Source: Maribacter aquivivus (GTDB taxonomy: Bacteria; Bacteroidota; Bacteroidia; Flavobacteriales; Flavobacteriaceae). From it: DNA of 64,000 bases. The position numbers were made by a program, and so were the translations under genes. The notes beneath the pieces are model-generated. The model searched no databases. It saw nothing but the letters and a program-made list of their open reading frames with translations, and had not been told where the DNA came from. Below, piece by piece: positions 15,703 to 24,390 of this stretch. Numbering within the stretch: the first letter of the stretch is position 1; each line of letters begins with the position of its first letter. The stretch is taken from positions 353,317-417,316 of the forward strand of contig NZ_FQZX01000002.1 of the NCBI RefSeq assembly GCF_900142175.1, read 5' to 3'.

Positions 15703-16467
15703 ATGAAATACGAAATAAAAAAGTTCCATGACGGACAGGTTACTGCTAAAATTGCTGAAACCGGAGATATTCATATAAAAATTAGAGGGAACAGTTATGA
15801 AGATTTATTTAGGGCTGCTTCCATAAAAGAAGCTTGGGACGCTACTAATGCAACCCATAAAACAGCTGTAGCTAAACTCACCATATTTTGCTTAATTGGT
15901 CAACGATCAGATAGGCGATTTAATAAGGGAGAATCTTTCGATCTAAAAGTGATCTGCAAATTTATAAATGACATGAAATTTGATGTTGTTTCTATTTTAC
16001 ATCCGCACAGTCCTATTTCGTTGGCGTTAATTGAGAATTCAGAAAAAATATCGCATGTAGACTATGTTGAAAAGGCATATAACCAAATAGGTAACCCAGT
16101 ATTGGTGAGTCCAGATGCTGGTGCGTATAAAACTACCCATGAAATTGCAGAAAAGCTAAATGCAGATTTAGTGCCCTCTAATAAAGTGCGAGTAAATGGA
16201 GCTCCTGAAATTAGTATTCAGGGTGATGTAAATGGCAAAGAATGTTTAATTGTAGATGATCTTGCAGATGGTGGTAGAACCTTTAAATTTTTGGCGGAAG
16301 CTTTAAAAAAGCAAGGTGCAACCAAAGTATTTTTATATGTTACCCACGGGCAGTTTAACTATGGTTTTGACGAACTTAAAGAATCCATAGATCATATCTA
16401 TTGCACCAATAGCTATAAGGATATTGAAGATGATTTTGTAACGCAATTCAAGTTAGATGGATTGTAA
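15703..16467 (+). CDS. Short ribose-phosphate pyrophosphokinase (PRPP synthetase)-like protein
   Basis: 254 residues, about 60 shorter than housekeeping PRPP synthetases. The family features are LVSPDAGAYKT (about 134-144) and the PRPP loop LIVDDLADGGRTFK (182-195). The N-terminal half differs from the standard enzyme but keeps LIGQRSDRRFNKGES and LHPHSP, the latter matching the catalytic His-containing motif. Expected role: supply PRPP to NadV. Short homologues paired with NAMPT homologues in phages are reported to pyrophosphorylate ADP-ribose instead (the NARP1 route), so the true substrate is open. It lies 79 bases after the macrodomain-like gene and ends the operon before a strong terminator. 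Confidence 0.8.
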   Translation: MKYEIKKFHDGQVTAKIAETGDIHIKIRGNSYEDLFRAASIKEAWDATNATHKTAVAKLTIFCLIGQRSDRRFNKGESFDLKVICKFINDMKFDVVSILHPHSPISLALIENSEKISHVDYVEKAYNQIGNPVLVSPDAGAYKTTHEIAEKLNADLVPSNKVRVNGAPEISIQGDVNGKECLIVDDLADGGRTFKFLAEALKKQGATKVFLYVTHGQFNYGFDELKESIDHIYCTNSYKDIEDDFVTQFKLDGL

Positions 16468-16489
16468 AATTCTACCTAATTGTAAAATG

Positions 16490-16520
16490 AAAAATAGCGC
16501 TTTTAAGCGCTATTTTTTTT
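16490..16520 (+). terminator. Rho-independent terminator of the NAD-salvage operon
   Basis: AGCGCTT (16496-16502) pairs with AAGCGCT (16505-16511), extended by flanking A/T pairs and followed by a run of eight or more T. It lies 23 bases after the PRPP-synthetase-like stop. The 140 bases beyond it hold no gene I can support. Confidence 0.9.
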
Positions 16521-16662
16521 GTGCCAAATTTTAATTAATACGAATTGTACAAATAGATTTCGATGGCTATATCAAAACGAAAATTACAGCGAACTTCTTT
16601 TGGTATTGCAACCACCAGTATCAAGAAAACTACAGCAAGAAGCATCTGATAATTAAGCAATA

Positions 16663-17514
16663 TCAAACCTTCTCCTCATAATTAGATTCAAAAATGCGGT
16701 ATTTAAAAAGACCAACGACCACTGCGCCACCAATACTGTTACCCAACAATGCTAAAAATAGAAACCAAAGGTAATCTAGGAAGCTAATATCAGCAGAATG
16801 TAGAAAGGCGCCAAACACCTCTATATTACCCACAATACTATGGTGAAATCCTCCAAAACCTATCACACCGGTTATCATAATAATCAATACCACCCGGGTA
16901 AGCGAATTCATGGTACTGTTCAACAACCAGGTCAATAGTCCCATTAACCATCCGGCAACTACGGCACTTGCTAATAGTACCCAAGAGCCTTCTTTTACTA
17001 CATGAGCGCCAATTTCTACCATAGTCCCTTCGGAAAAAAGATGAAGATTCGGCGCAAGAAATCCGATGAAAACGGCAAATATATTTCCTCCAATTATGTT
17101 ACCAAGAATCACCACGCCCCATACACGAAATAACTCCCAAATGCTGCGCTGACCATTTAACATTGGCAAAGCCAATACCGATGTTTGCTCGGTAAATAGG
17201 GCAGATTTTCCAAGGATAACCAATATAAATCCGACAGGGTATACTACAGCAAAAAATTTAAAAATAAGTGTGGTATCAATAGTACCGTTCAATAGATAAT
17301 AAATTGCACAGATTAAAAAATAACTAAATCCAATTTCTAGTCCGGCAATTACCGCACTTAAGAACATAGCTTTATTTTTTATCTTGAAAATTTCTTCTCC
17401 TTCATGAATAACCCTACTAAGAATAACACTGTACTCGTTGTCCCCCTTAATTTCTTCAGATTTTTTCTCTAGTTCTTTCTGATGGTCTTGTTGTTCTTTT
17501 TTTTCGGTTTCCAT
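16663..17514 (-). CDS. Formate/nitrite transporter (FNT) family channel
   Basis: 283 residues: a charged cytoplasmic N-terminus of about 45 residues (KKEQQDHQKELEKKSEEIKG) followed by six hydrophobic helices. LLNGTIDTTLIFKFFAVVYP, NIIGGNIFAVFIGFLAPN and LALLGNSIGGAVVVGLFKYR match FNT-family pores, where a G-N-x-x-G motif recurs in each repeat. Proteins of this subgroup with a long charged N-terminus are generally annotated as formate/nitrite transporters (YfdC type). Substrate (formate, nitrite, hydrosulfide or other small anion) is not determined. It is monocistronic and converges on the NAD operon terminator. Confidence 0.85.
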   Translation of the reverse strand: METEKKEQQDHQKELEKKSEEIKGDNEYSVILSRVIHEGEEIFKIKNKAMFLSAVIAGLEIGFSYFLICAIYYLLNGTIDTTLIFKFFAVVYPVGFILVILGKSALFTEQTSVLALPMLNGQRSIWELFRVWGVVILGNIIGGNIFAVFIGFLAPNLHLFSEGTMVEIGAHVVKEGSWVLLASAVVAGWLMGLLTWLLNSTMNSLTRVVLIIMITGVIGFGGFHHSIVGNIEVFGAFLHSADISFLDYLWFLFLALLGNSIGGAVVVGLFKYRIFESNYEEKV

Positions 17515-17746
17515 AATAGGATGGTTCGTTTAAACTGCTTGGTAGTAATTCATATATTGCTATAAAATTGATTGGTTTAGGTCTTGTACTTTTTTAAAAA
17601 TAAACAATAGTCCTAGTTCTAATTACTCCAAACAAATATTTAGATAGCTCAAAAAGAAACAAGGCACAACTAAAATATTTTTATGGTTTTGTGTGATAAT
17701 ATGAAGTATTGCTATACTAATAGCATAAACAAACATCTACGTCATC

Positions 17747-17845
17747 ATGAAAACAGTAGCTAAAAAATTAGACCTTCAGAAAATCCTTATCAAATTTTAT
17801 ACTTGTGAGATACGTACTTTTAAGCGAATATTAGAACTAAAATAA
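17747..17845 (+). CDS. Possible 32-residue small protein
   Basis: An ATG at 17747 opens a 32-codon frame, basic and helical (MKTVAKKLDLQKILIKFYTC near its start), ending in TAA at 17845. No homologue is recognised. It lies in the 496-base gap between the FNT gene and the lipoprotein at 18011. Apart from this frame I see nothing in that gap: no tRNA, no strong terminator. Could be chance. Confidence 0.25.
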   Translation: MKTVAKKLDLQKILIKFYTCEIRTFKRILELK

Positions 17846-18010
17846 CAGCGTCAAATTAGTATTGGTTCATCTAGCATTGAAACCGTTTCACTTGATATAA
17901 GGGCGTAATTATGTTACCTTTATACTGGTGCTAGTTTATAAAAGCACACCAATAAACAGCTAGGGAATTTAGCTGGTTAAATCAATAAAACGCGTATACA
18001 AGCTTGTCAT

Positions 18011-18898
18011 ATGAAGCACATCCCATTTAAAATGTTGCTAAAGAAATCATATATCTATATCGTTTTTATCTTTTTAGGTTGTACGTCTACCAAAACAAAT
18101 AATCAGAACACAAACAGTTCTAATGCCGAACCTACTATCATACAAACTCAAAACGGACCTGTTAAAGCAAAGCCTGTAATTCAAAATTTGGGTTTAGATG
18201 ATCATTCATACATCAGTCTAACACCAAGCCAACCAGAATCAACGATCCATCATAAAGATTCGCTTCTACAAGAGCATAGTAATACTCAACTAAGTAGTAG
18301 TTCAGAGGAGGTCAACTTTAATAGCGATAGTCCCGTAGCGGATAGAATTGTTCAAAATTATCTGAATAGCGAAATTAAAGAGCCTGGCGGACATTGCCTT
18401 ACCGTAAGTAAAACTCGGTTTGAAAAGGCATACAAAGACGTGCACGGTCATTTGCCTTATCAAGATTTTCCCGATAGCATGGCTACGGCTACATATACTT
18501 CTAAACAGGTATTTAACTTGCTTTATGTGACTGCTTCTAAACCAGATAAAAGCTGGCAAAGCCTTCCCGAAAAATATAGGGGTAAAGGTAATGCGGGTGC
18601 TATTACCTATGCCGGTATGGGAACTTTAGTTGATTCTACCGGTATTTGGGGCGGAAAATTAAAACCGGGTGCCCTTATGCAAGTCTGGCGGTATAAAGAA
18701 GATTATATAGAGGTGGTACAGGGTGCCGATGTTAAAAAACTAGATCCATACGGACATTCGTTTATTTTCATAAGTTATGTACGTGATGACAAGGGTGTTA
18801 TTACCGGACTCCGGATTGCGGATCAAGGTTTTCAGAGTTACAGACCACTAGTGCCTAGAGATTATGATGTTTGGTGGGCAGTGAACTTAAGCGTTTAG
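18011..18898 (+). CDS. Lipoprotein with a papain-like (Cys-His-Asp) C-terminal domain
   Basis: 295 residues. The N-terminus is a lipoprotein signal with lipobox IFLGC (acylated Cys24). Residues 30-105 are a low-complexity Ser/Thr/Gln linker. The C-terminal domain contains GGHCLTVSKTRFEKAY with Cys129, DPYGHSFIFIS with His249 and LRIADQGF with Asp271; the order and spacing fit a papain-fold triad as in NlpC/P60 or CHAP enzymes, although I do not recognise the exact family. It could be a cell-envelope amidase or peptidase exposed on a membrane. A second papain-like secreted protein follows at 19003, with a gap of about 100 bases, so the two may act together. Confidence 0.55.
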   Translation: MKHIPFKMLLKKSYIYIVFIFLGCTSTKTNNQNTNSSNAEPTIIQTQNGPVKAKPVIQNLGLDDHSYISLTPSQPESTIHHKDSLLQEHSNTQLSSSSEEVNFNSDSPVADRIVQNYLNSEIKEPGGHCLTVSKTRFEKAYKDVHGHLPYQDFPDSMATATYTSKQVFNLLYVTASKPDKSWQSLPEKYRGKGNAGAITYAGMGTLVDSTGIWGGKLKPGALMQVWRYKEDYIEVVQGADVKKLDPYGHSFIFISYVRDDKGVITGLRIADQGFQSYRPLVPRDYDVWWAVNLSV

Positions 18899-19002
18899 CC
18901 TACACCTAAAAAGCATCATAAAACTTTAACTTTTTATATGTAATTTACTCAGTACTAATACGTTCTAATAATAGTATCTTATCCCTAAATCTATTGTAAC
19001 CT

Positions 19003-19782
19003 ATGTTTCTTTTTTCGATACTACTTTCTTTTGGCTTTTCTAATGATATCTCACCTAAAACAAATAGGGTGATGCATCATAGCACTGCTGCTGTAAGAAC
19101 TTCACCTGTATCGAAATCAACTAATTTTAAGAAAGAAAAAATACTTGTACTTAACATAGCATCAGATTCTATCGCTGATTCTTATGCCAGTACTAAAGAA
19201 GATGCCAATCAACTTCGATTGCGCTTAAAAGAAGATTTACGGTTAGGTACTATTTCTATTGATCATATTAAAACAGCTTTTGCCGATCAACTGGTAGATA
19301 AAATTATACCGCACTGGTATGGTACTCCATGGAGTTTTGGCGGACATACTGCTACACCTAATGAAGGTAAAATTGCATGTGGTTATTTTATTTCAACCAC
19401 GCTGCGAGATATGGGAATTAATATCAACCGCTATAAATTGGCTCAAAAATCGCCCATAGACGAAGCTAAAATGATCAGTTGTGGTTCGGTAATTACTCAA
19501 GTGGAACAAGAAACCCATGAAAAAGCATTTGAAGAGATAGATACATTAACCCAAGAGGGACTTTATTTTATAGGTTTTGATGAGGGACATGTGGGCTATC
19601 TTTTAAAACGGGAGGGCGAACTTTTCTTAATACACTCCAACTACCTTAATCCAGTGTCTGTTTGTATGGAAACTCTTAAAGAATCACGTGTTTTTAATCG
19701 TTTTACAAAATTTCATCTCGTTGCCATTTCTCATAATGATGCCTTATTACAACGCTGGTTAGACAATGGTACTGTTATGTAA
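19003..19782 (+). CDS. Secreted papain-fold-like (NlpC/P60-type) protein
   Basis: 259 residues with a short hydrophobic start (MFLFSILLSFGFSND), probably a signal peptide. The C-terminal domain has WYGTPWSFGGHTATPNEG, then KIACGYFIST with Cys126 at the head of a helix, DEGHVGYLL with His196 and FLIHSN with His211/Asn213. This C-H-(H/N) order is the NlpC/P60 pattern (compare the W-x-G-T-P-Y/W opening seen in such hydrolases). Likely an envelope hydrolase or transglutaminase-like enzyme. It follows the lipoprotein at 18011 in the same direction and ends before a strong terminator. Confidence 0.6.
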   Translation: MFLFSILLSFGFSNDISPKTNRVMHHSTAAVRTSPVSKSTNFKKEKILVLNIASDSIADSYASTKEDANQLRLRLKEDLRLGTISIDHIKTAFADQLVDKIIPHWYGTPWSFGGHTATPNEGKIACGYFISTTLRDMGININRYKLAQKSPIDEAKMISCGSVITQVEQETHEKAFEEIDTLTQEGLYFIGFDEGHVGYLLKREGELFLIHSNYLNPVSVCMETLKESRVFNRFTKFHLVAISHNDALLQRWLDNGTVM

Positions 19783-19828
19783 TTTTGCATGACTGCATCT
19801 AACTTACTTATATTATAAACATAAACCA

Positions 19829-19852
19829 TAGCGCTTTTTAGCGCTATTTTTT
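19829..19852 (+). terminator. Rho-independent terminator
   Basis: TAGCGCT (19829-19835) pairs with AGCGCTA (19840-19846) with a 4-base loop, followed by six T. It ends the two-gene papain-like unit and touches the stop of the convergent thiE-like gene. Confidence 0.9.
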
Positions 19853-20501
19853 ATTCAAAAGTATGTCGTTGTTCTGCTGTTGAAGATGCTTGCAATAATT
19901 GGTGAAATGTCTTTATACTATCAAAATTGCTCGTAATTTCTTCCGATACCGCAATGCCAGATACACCTGCTTCCAATAACCCTTTCACATCTACCGTGGT
20001 AATGCCACCAAAAGCAATAATTGGAGTTTCGGTTTGTAAAGCTTCTACTAGTAACGTATACCCATTTAAACCCAAAACCGGACTCGAATCTTCTTCGTTG
20101 ATATTTGCTTTAAACGGACCTAAATTGATATAATCAACTTCTTTGGTCAATAGTGTTTCTGCGTCTTGCAAGGTGTTGGCCGTACCACCGATCATTTGCC
20201 AAGTGTATAGCAGTTTTCGTACCTCGGTAGGGGATGTAGTAGTATTATCAAATACAACGCCGTCTGCTTTAATGGTATGTGCAATCTTAAACTGATTCTC
20301 AATGATTAACCGCGTCTGAAAATGTGAAGTAATTTCCCTAGCTTCTTCGGCTATTTTTAAAAACTTCTTTTCTGATACATTCTCTAAGCCTAACTGCACT
20401 AATTCTATACCAGAAGTACACGCCTTTTGTATATTTTCCAATACCTCTTTTGGTGAGTTTCCTTTTGGTATGTAATGTAGCTTAGGGATAATCATGTCCA
20501 T
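19851..20501 (-). CDS. Degenerate ThiE-like (thiamine phosphate synthase/TenI superfamily) protein
   Basis: 216 residues, full-length TIM barrel, clearly a paralogue of the ThiE at 27173-27826 (shared [24 protein letters not shown] versus [25 protein letters not shown]). Key ThiE positions have changed: QLRLKN is QLGLEN, LIIND is LIIEN, DGVHLGK is DGVVFDN, and the [11 protein letters not shown] phosphate loop is GPFKANINEED. The phosphate- and pyrimidine-binding residues are therefore lost, so thiamine phosphate synthesis is unlikely. TenI-type tautomerases also lack them, but another TenI-like protein is already in the thi operon. It may be a decaying or repurposed duplicate. It stands alone, 5 kb beyond the thi operon, with the KAP/HEPN pair between. 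Confidence 0.8.
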   Translation of the reverse strand: MDMIIPKLHYIPKGNSPKEVLENIQKACTSGIELVQLGLENVSEKKFLKIAEEAREITSHFQTRLIIENQFKIAHTIKADGVVFDNTTTSPTEVRKLLYTWQMIGGTANTLQDAETLLTKEVDYINLGPFKANINEEDSSPVLGLNGYTLLVEALQTETPIIAFGGITTVDVKGLLEAGVSGIAVSEEITSNFDSIKTFHQLLQASSTAEQRHTFE

Positions 20502-20900
20502 ATTTTTTGATGTAAATGTTGTAGTATTTAAGTTGGCAAAGTTACGGATGTAATGTGTAATTTAATTTTTTTGTATGGCAATGTCTTATTCACCGGCTAT
20601 TTTTTGTACGGCTAATTGCCCATCATGGAAAATAGAATTCATAGGTTTCGTCTAATTGTGGTTGTAATAAATACTTATGTGTTTTAGATGTGGTTTGGGT
20701 TATAAACTTTCTTAGAGATTGGGTGTATAATCATTAAGATTTAAAATCTAAGTTAGTAGGGTTGTGAAAGGTATGTAGAACGGGATTTTACTACGTATTG
20801 TAATTTCCTTACGGTTTTCCGTAATGGAATACTTGTTAAAAATATCTATATTTAACCTCCCCTTTCCTTTATAAAAAAATACTACATTAATTTTATAATT
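20502..20900 (+). other. Intergenic region upstream of the KAP NTPase gene
   Basis: About 400 bases without a gene. It contains an imperfect inverted repeat at 20804-20830, with TACGG-TTTT-CCGTA at its centre and outer TTCC/GGAA arms, about 70 bases before the KAP start. It could be an operator or a remnant of an insertion boundary. No integrase or tRNA fragment is seen. Confidence 0.4.
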
Positions 20901-23900
20901 ATGAATAAAAATTATCCCATTTTTTTATCACGAATAGCAAAAGGTGAAGATAAAATTGAAGGAGGTTCTCAAAATAATCTTGCAGAAGTTATTTCTGAAA
21001 TTATAAAAGAGGATAAATTAGAAAAAAAGGTTATTGGATTAGAAGGAGATTGGGGATCTGGAAAATCAAATTTGATTAGAATAATCCAATCCAGGCTCGG
21101 GGAAAATTATCACACTTTCATTTTTGATGCTTGGGGAAGTCAGGAGGATTTAACTAGAAAATCTTTTTTGGAACAACTTATAAATGAATTGTTTATAGAA
21201 GAATTCTTAACCGAAAAAGAAAAATGGAAGGATTTAAAAAACCGCTTATTATCTAATACGTCAACAACCCATACTCAAAAATTCCCACAAATCAAGAGTT
21301 ACTGGCTAGTTATCTCACTTTCACTACTTCTTTATGCGTTCCTATCAAGTACTTATGAACATATTATCAAAAATTTTGACTTTGTAGAATCTGTTTTCTT
21401 CGGTTATTTTAAACCTTTAATATGGATTTATCTTATTCCTGTCGGGTTTTTTATATGGGGTCTCAAATTATCAAAGAAGGAGTATCTAAAAGAAAGAGAG
21501 AACAATAGCAAAAAAGATATTATTGATCAAGATAGTAGATGGGTCACAATAGGTAAGTTATTTTATTGGTATAATGGAAAAGAAATAAATTCAGAAGAAG
21601 TTAAAAATATTATAGAAGATGAACCATCTGTAAAACAGTTTAGAGAATACTTTAAAAATATAGAAGATGAAATCAAAGGTAAAGGTAAGCTGATATTAGT
21701 ATTTGATAATCTTGATAGACTTGATAATGATAAGATAAAGTCACTTTGGTCATCTATTCATACTTTTTTTGCTGAGGATAACAATTCTTTTAACTCTTGG
21801 GTTATTGTACCATATGATAAGGCTAAATTACAAGAGCATTTAGAAAATGGATTGCATGGATTTATTGGTAAAACATTTTCTTTGAATTTTAGGATTACAC
21901 CACCTGTTGTAACCCAATGGGAACAATTCCTAAATCAAATGTTGGATGATGCATTTGGCAAAGAATTGCTAAACCAAGAAGAAATAGAATATGTCACAAA
22001 ACTTTTTGATATCCTAGCCTCAAATAAAACAATTAAACCTCGCCAAATCATCAATTACACAAATGATTTAGTATCCATGTATAAGTTATGGAGAAAGGAT
22101 ATTGAAGATAACAGTATAAAATTTCGATATATAGCTTTATTCACTTTAGTTAAGGATTCCATTATTAATACTCCAAATGAGTCGATTCTTAATCGTGATT
22201 ATTTAAAAGGAGCTGCAGTATTTTTCAAAGATGATGAAGACTTAGATACAAGTATGTCGATGCTGACATTTGGAGTAAAGAAGGATTTAGCAGATGAAGT
22301 CCTTTTGGATAGACAACTTAAAATTGCTTTAAGAGAAGGTAATGAAGAAATAATTAAATCTTCTTTGAAACATCGAGCATTTCAAAAATATTTTTTTCAA
22401 GCAAATTCTGCGATTCAATTAAGTGAAAAATTAAAGGGGTTAGTTAAAATTTATAAAGTTGTTAATGAGATATTCTCTGCCAACATGATGAACACTTTTT
22501 GGGAAGATTTTGGTAAAGAAATAAAGTTATTCGAAAGTGAATTTGAAGTATTGAATGATAATCATAAAGCTATTTTAAAAAATACCGAGAAGGGTACGGG
22601 TAAAAGTATTTTATTAAAGTTAATTAAGGGGTTAAAAAAAGACTTTGATTCTCTTACAAATCAAGAAAAATATCTCACTCAAATAATACTTATAGAAGAG
22701 TTCATAAATGAAGAAAATATTGATATTGATTTCTTTTCGTTGATAACGAAGATTAATTTTAGTGCCGAGCCTTACATGAAATTTGTAAATAAGGTAAAGA
22801 GTAATTATAAAAAATATAAAATTTTATGTTCTCAAAAAGAGCTGACAGAATGGTTTTTTGGGGAAAATGAGGAATTAGATATAAATAAAATTTTCAGTAA
22901 TCTTACAGAGTTAGAAACCGTTAAAGATGAATATGAAATGGACTCTATTATTATAGATATTTCTGCGAAAATTAAGACCATTTCTCATAATGACAAAGAA
23001 AATTTGATCCAATATGTTAAGATATTAAAAGTACTAGCAGAAAGACCTGTCAAGCTAAAACTTAGCATCCAATTCTATGATCAACTTACTTCAGCAAAGT
23101 TGGACTCCGATGAAATATATGAAGATGCCTATTGTATTGGTATTTCTGATTTTCAGGTTTCTCATGCAAACTCATCAAATTTTCAAAGTTCTTTAAGAAG
23201 CTTGACGGAAGAGCAGTTAGAAAAGATTTCAAGTAAGATAGAATCATACATGAGCTATCAAGAATTACTTGAATTACTAACGACAAATACATCTGCGATC
23301 GGGTTTCTTAAACTTAAAAATGTTGCACATAAAGTTACAATTAATGATTACGGCGAATCATCTTTAAATATAATGTGGGCACTTAAAAAGTTTGATAATA
23401 TTGCCACAAAAGTTTTTGATGATGATAAGGAGAAAGTAAAAAGCTTTGTAGAAAAATTAAGTTCATGGCACATGTTATATAATGGAGAAGTTGAAAGTAT
23501 TTCTGAAGGCTTTTTTAAACATTTTAATCTAGGAGAATTAAAGCTCGTAGAATTAATAATAAAAAATACGTTAAAACATTACAAAGGTTTGTCGAAGGAA
23601 CAAATCATGGAATCGTTCAAAACGAAGAACAAAGACTTCAAAATACTTAACGCACTAATTGACAATGATTTAATCGATAAATTTTCGAATGCTTTTTATA
23701 GTGCCTACGATGATTACATGAAAGAAATAGCTAGTGAAAAAGAAGCTGTTCCAGAAGTTGGGATTTGGGATACACTAATTGATAAACTTCATGGTAATAA
23801 GCTAAAGAGCACTTTCACAAATATAAGAGATATATTTATTAATGAAAGAGGGGAGTTAAAAGAAGGAGAGCTTTATTTCTTTAAAAAAGGTTTAATAAAT

Positions 23901-24188
23901 TATGCTAATCTTTCGACAAATCCAGAAAGAAGTACACTTAAAATAATTATTCCTTTAATTGAATCTGATTCAAATTTCGAAATTTTCTTAGATAATAAAG
24001 ATTCTCTTATCCCCATTATTCAATCATCCAAACAACATAGCGAAACTGCCATTGGAGAACTTCAATTAAGATATAATTCTAAAAACTATTTGGATGACGA
24101 AAGAATGAAAGACCTTGCAACGACGTTGAGTCTAAAAAAAGAAGATATTAGTAAAGATGATGATGCCAAATTAGAGGAAGGAAAATAA
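20901..24188 (+). CDS. KAP-family P-loop NTPase with two membrane segments
   Basis: 1095 residues. Walker A is GDWGSGKS (residues 49-56) and Walker B is LILVFDNLD (264-272), followed by RLDNDKIKSLWSSIHTFF, the KAP signature. Two transmembrane segments (about 134-150 and 172-189) are inserted between the Walker motifs, as is usual for KAP NTPases, which are anchored at the inner face of the membrane. Residues 500-1095 are a long, charged, helical region with no recognised domain. KAP proteins include the phage-exclusion factor PifA and are frequent in defence islands. The gene is visibly more AT-rich than its neighbours. A HEPN-like gene follows 200 bases downstream in the same direction, and a terminator closes the pair. 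Defence is inferred, not shown. Confidence 0.85.
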   Translation: MNKNYPIFLSRIAKGEDKIEGGSQNNLAEVISEIIKEDKLEKKVIGLEGDWGSGKSNLIRIIQSRLGENYHTFIFDAWGSQEDLTRKSFLEQLINELFIEEFLTEKEKWKDLKNRLLSNTSTTHTQKFPQIKSYWLVISLSLLLYAFLSSTYEHIIKNFDFVESVFFGYFKPLIWIYLIPVGFFIWGLKLSKKEYLKERENNSKKDIIDQDSRWVTIGKLFYWYNGKEINSEEVKNIIEDEPSVKQFREYFKNIEDEIKGKGKLILVFDNLDRLDNDKIKSLWSSIHTFFAEDNNSFNSWVIVPYDKAKLQEHLENGLHGFIGKTFSLNFRITPPVVTQWEQFLNQMLDDAFGKELLNQEEIEYVTKLFDILASNKTIKPRQIINYTNDLVSMYKLWRKDIEDNSIKFRYIALFTLVKDSIINTPNESILNRDYLKGAAVFFKDDEDLDTSMSMLTFGVKKDLADEVLLDRQLKIALREGNEEIIKSSLKHRAFQKYFFQANSAIQLSEKLKGLVKIYKVVNEIFSANMMNTFWEDFGKEIKLFESEFEVLNDNHKAILKNTEKGTGKSILLKLIKGLKKDFDSLTNQEKYLTQIILIEEFINEENIDIDFFSLITKINFSAEPYMKFVNKVKSNYKKYKILCSQKELTEWFFGENEELDINKIFSNLTELETVKDEYEMDSIIIDISAKIKTISHNDKENLIQYVKILKVLAERPVKLKLSIQFYDQLTSAKLDSDEIYEDAYCIGISDFQVSHANSSNFQSSLRSLTEEQLEKISSKIESYMSYQELLELLTTNTSAIGFLKLKNVAHKVTINDYGESSLNIMWALKKFDNIATKVFDDDKEKVKSFVEKLSSWHMLYNGEVESISEGFFKHFNLGELKLVELIIKNTLKHYKGLSKEQIMESFKTKNKDFKILNALIDNDLIDKFSNAFYSAYDDYMKEIASEKEAVPEVGIWDTLIDKLHGNKLKSTFTNIRDIFINERGELKEGELYFFKKGLINYANLSTNPERSTLKIIIPLIESDSNFEIFLDNKDSLIPIIQSSKQHSETAIGELQLRYNSKNYLDDERMKDLATTLSLKKEDISKDDDAKLEEGK

Positions 24189-24390
24189 TGATATTTAGTT
24201 TTAGTTATATTTGGTTTATGAATACTATAGAAATATAGTAAAAGATGAGTAGGTAAATAATACCAATCCTTTACATTGTTTTCTAAATAAAATGTAAACC
24301 TTATTTTATTGTTTTACAACTGTATCAGCTTGCTCAAAATATACTCTGCCTATCAAGCAAAAAGCAGTTTCAATTAAATATCTATTAAAA

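Noticed and set aside
16563..16649. 28-codon frame (MAISKRKLQRTSFGIATTSI start) after the NAD operon terminator
   Set aside because: Short, no recognised match and no ribosome-binding site; likely chance.
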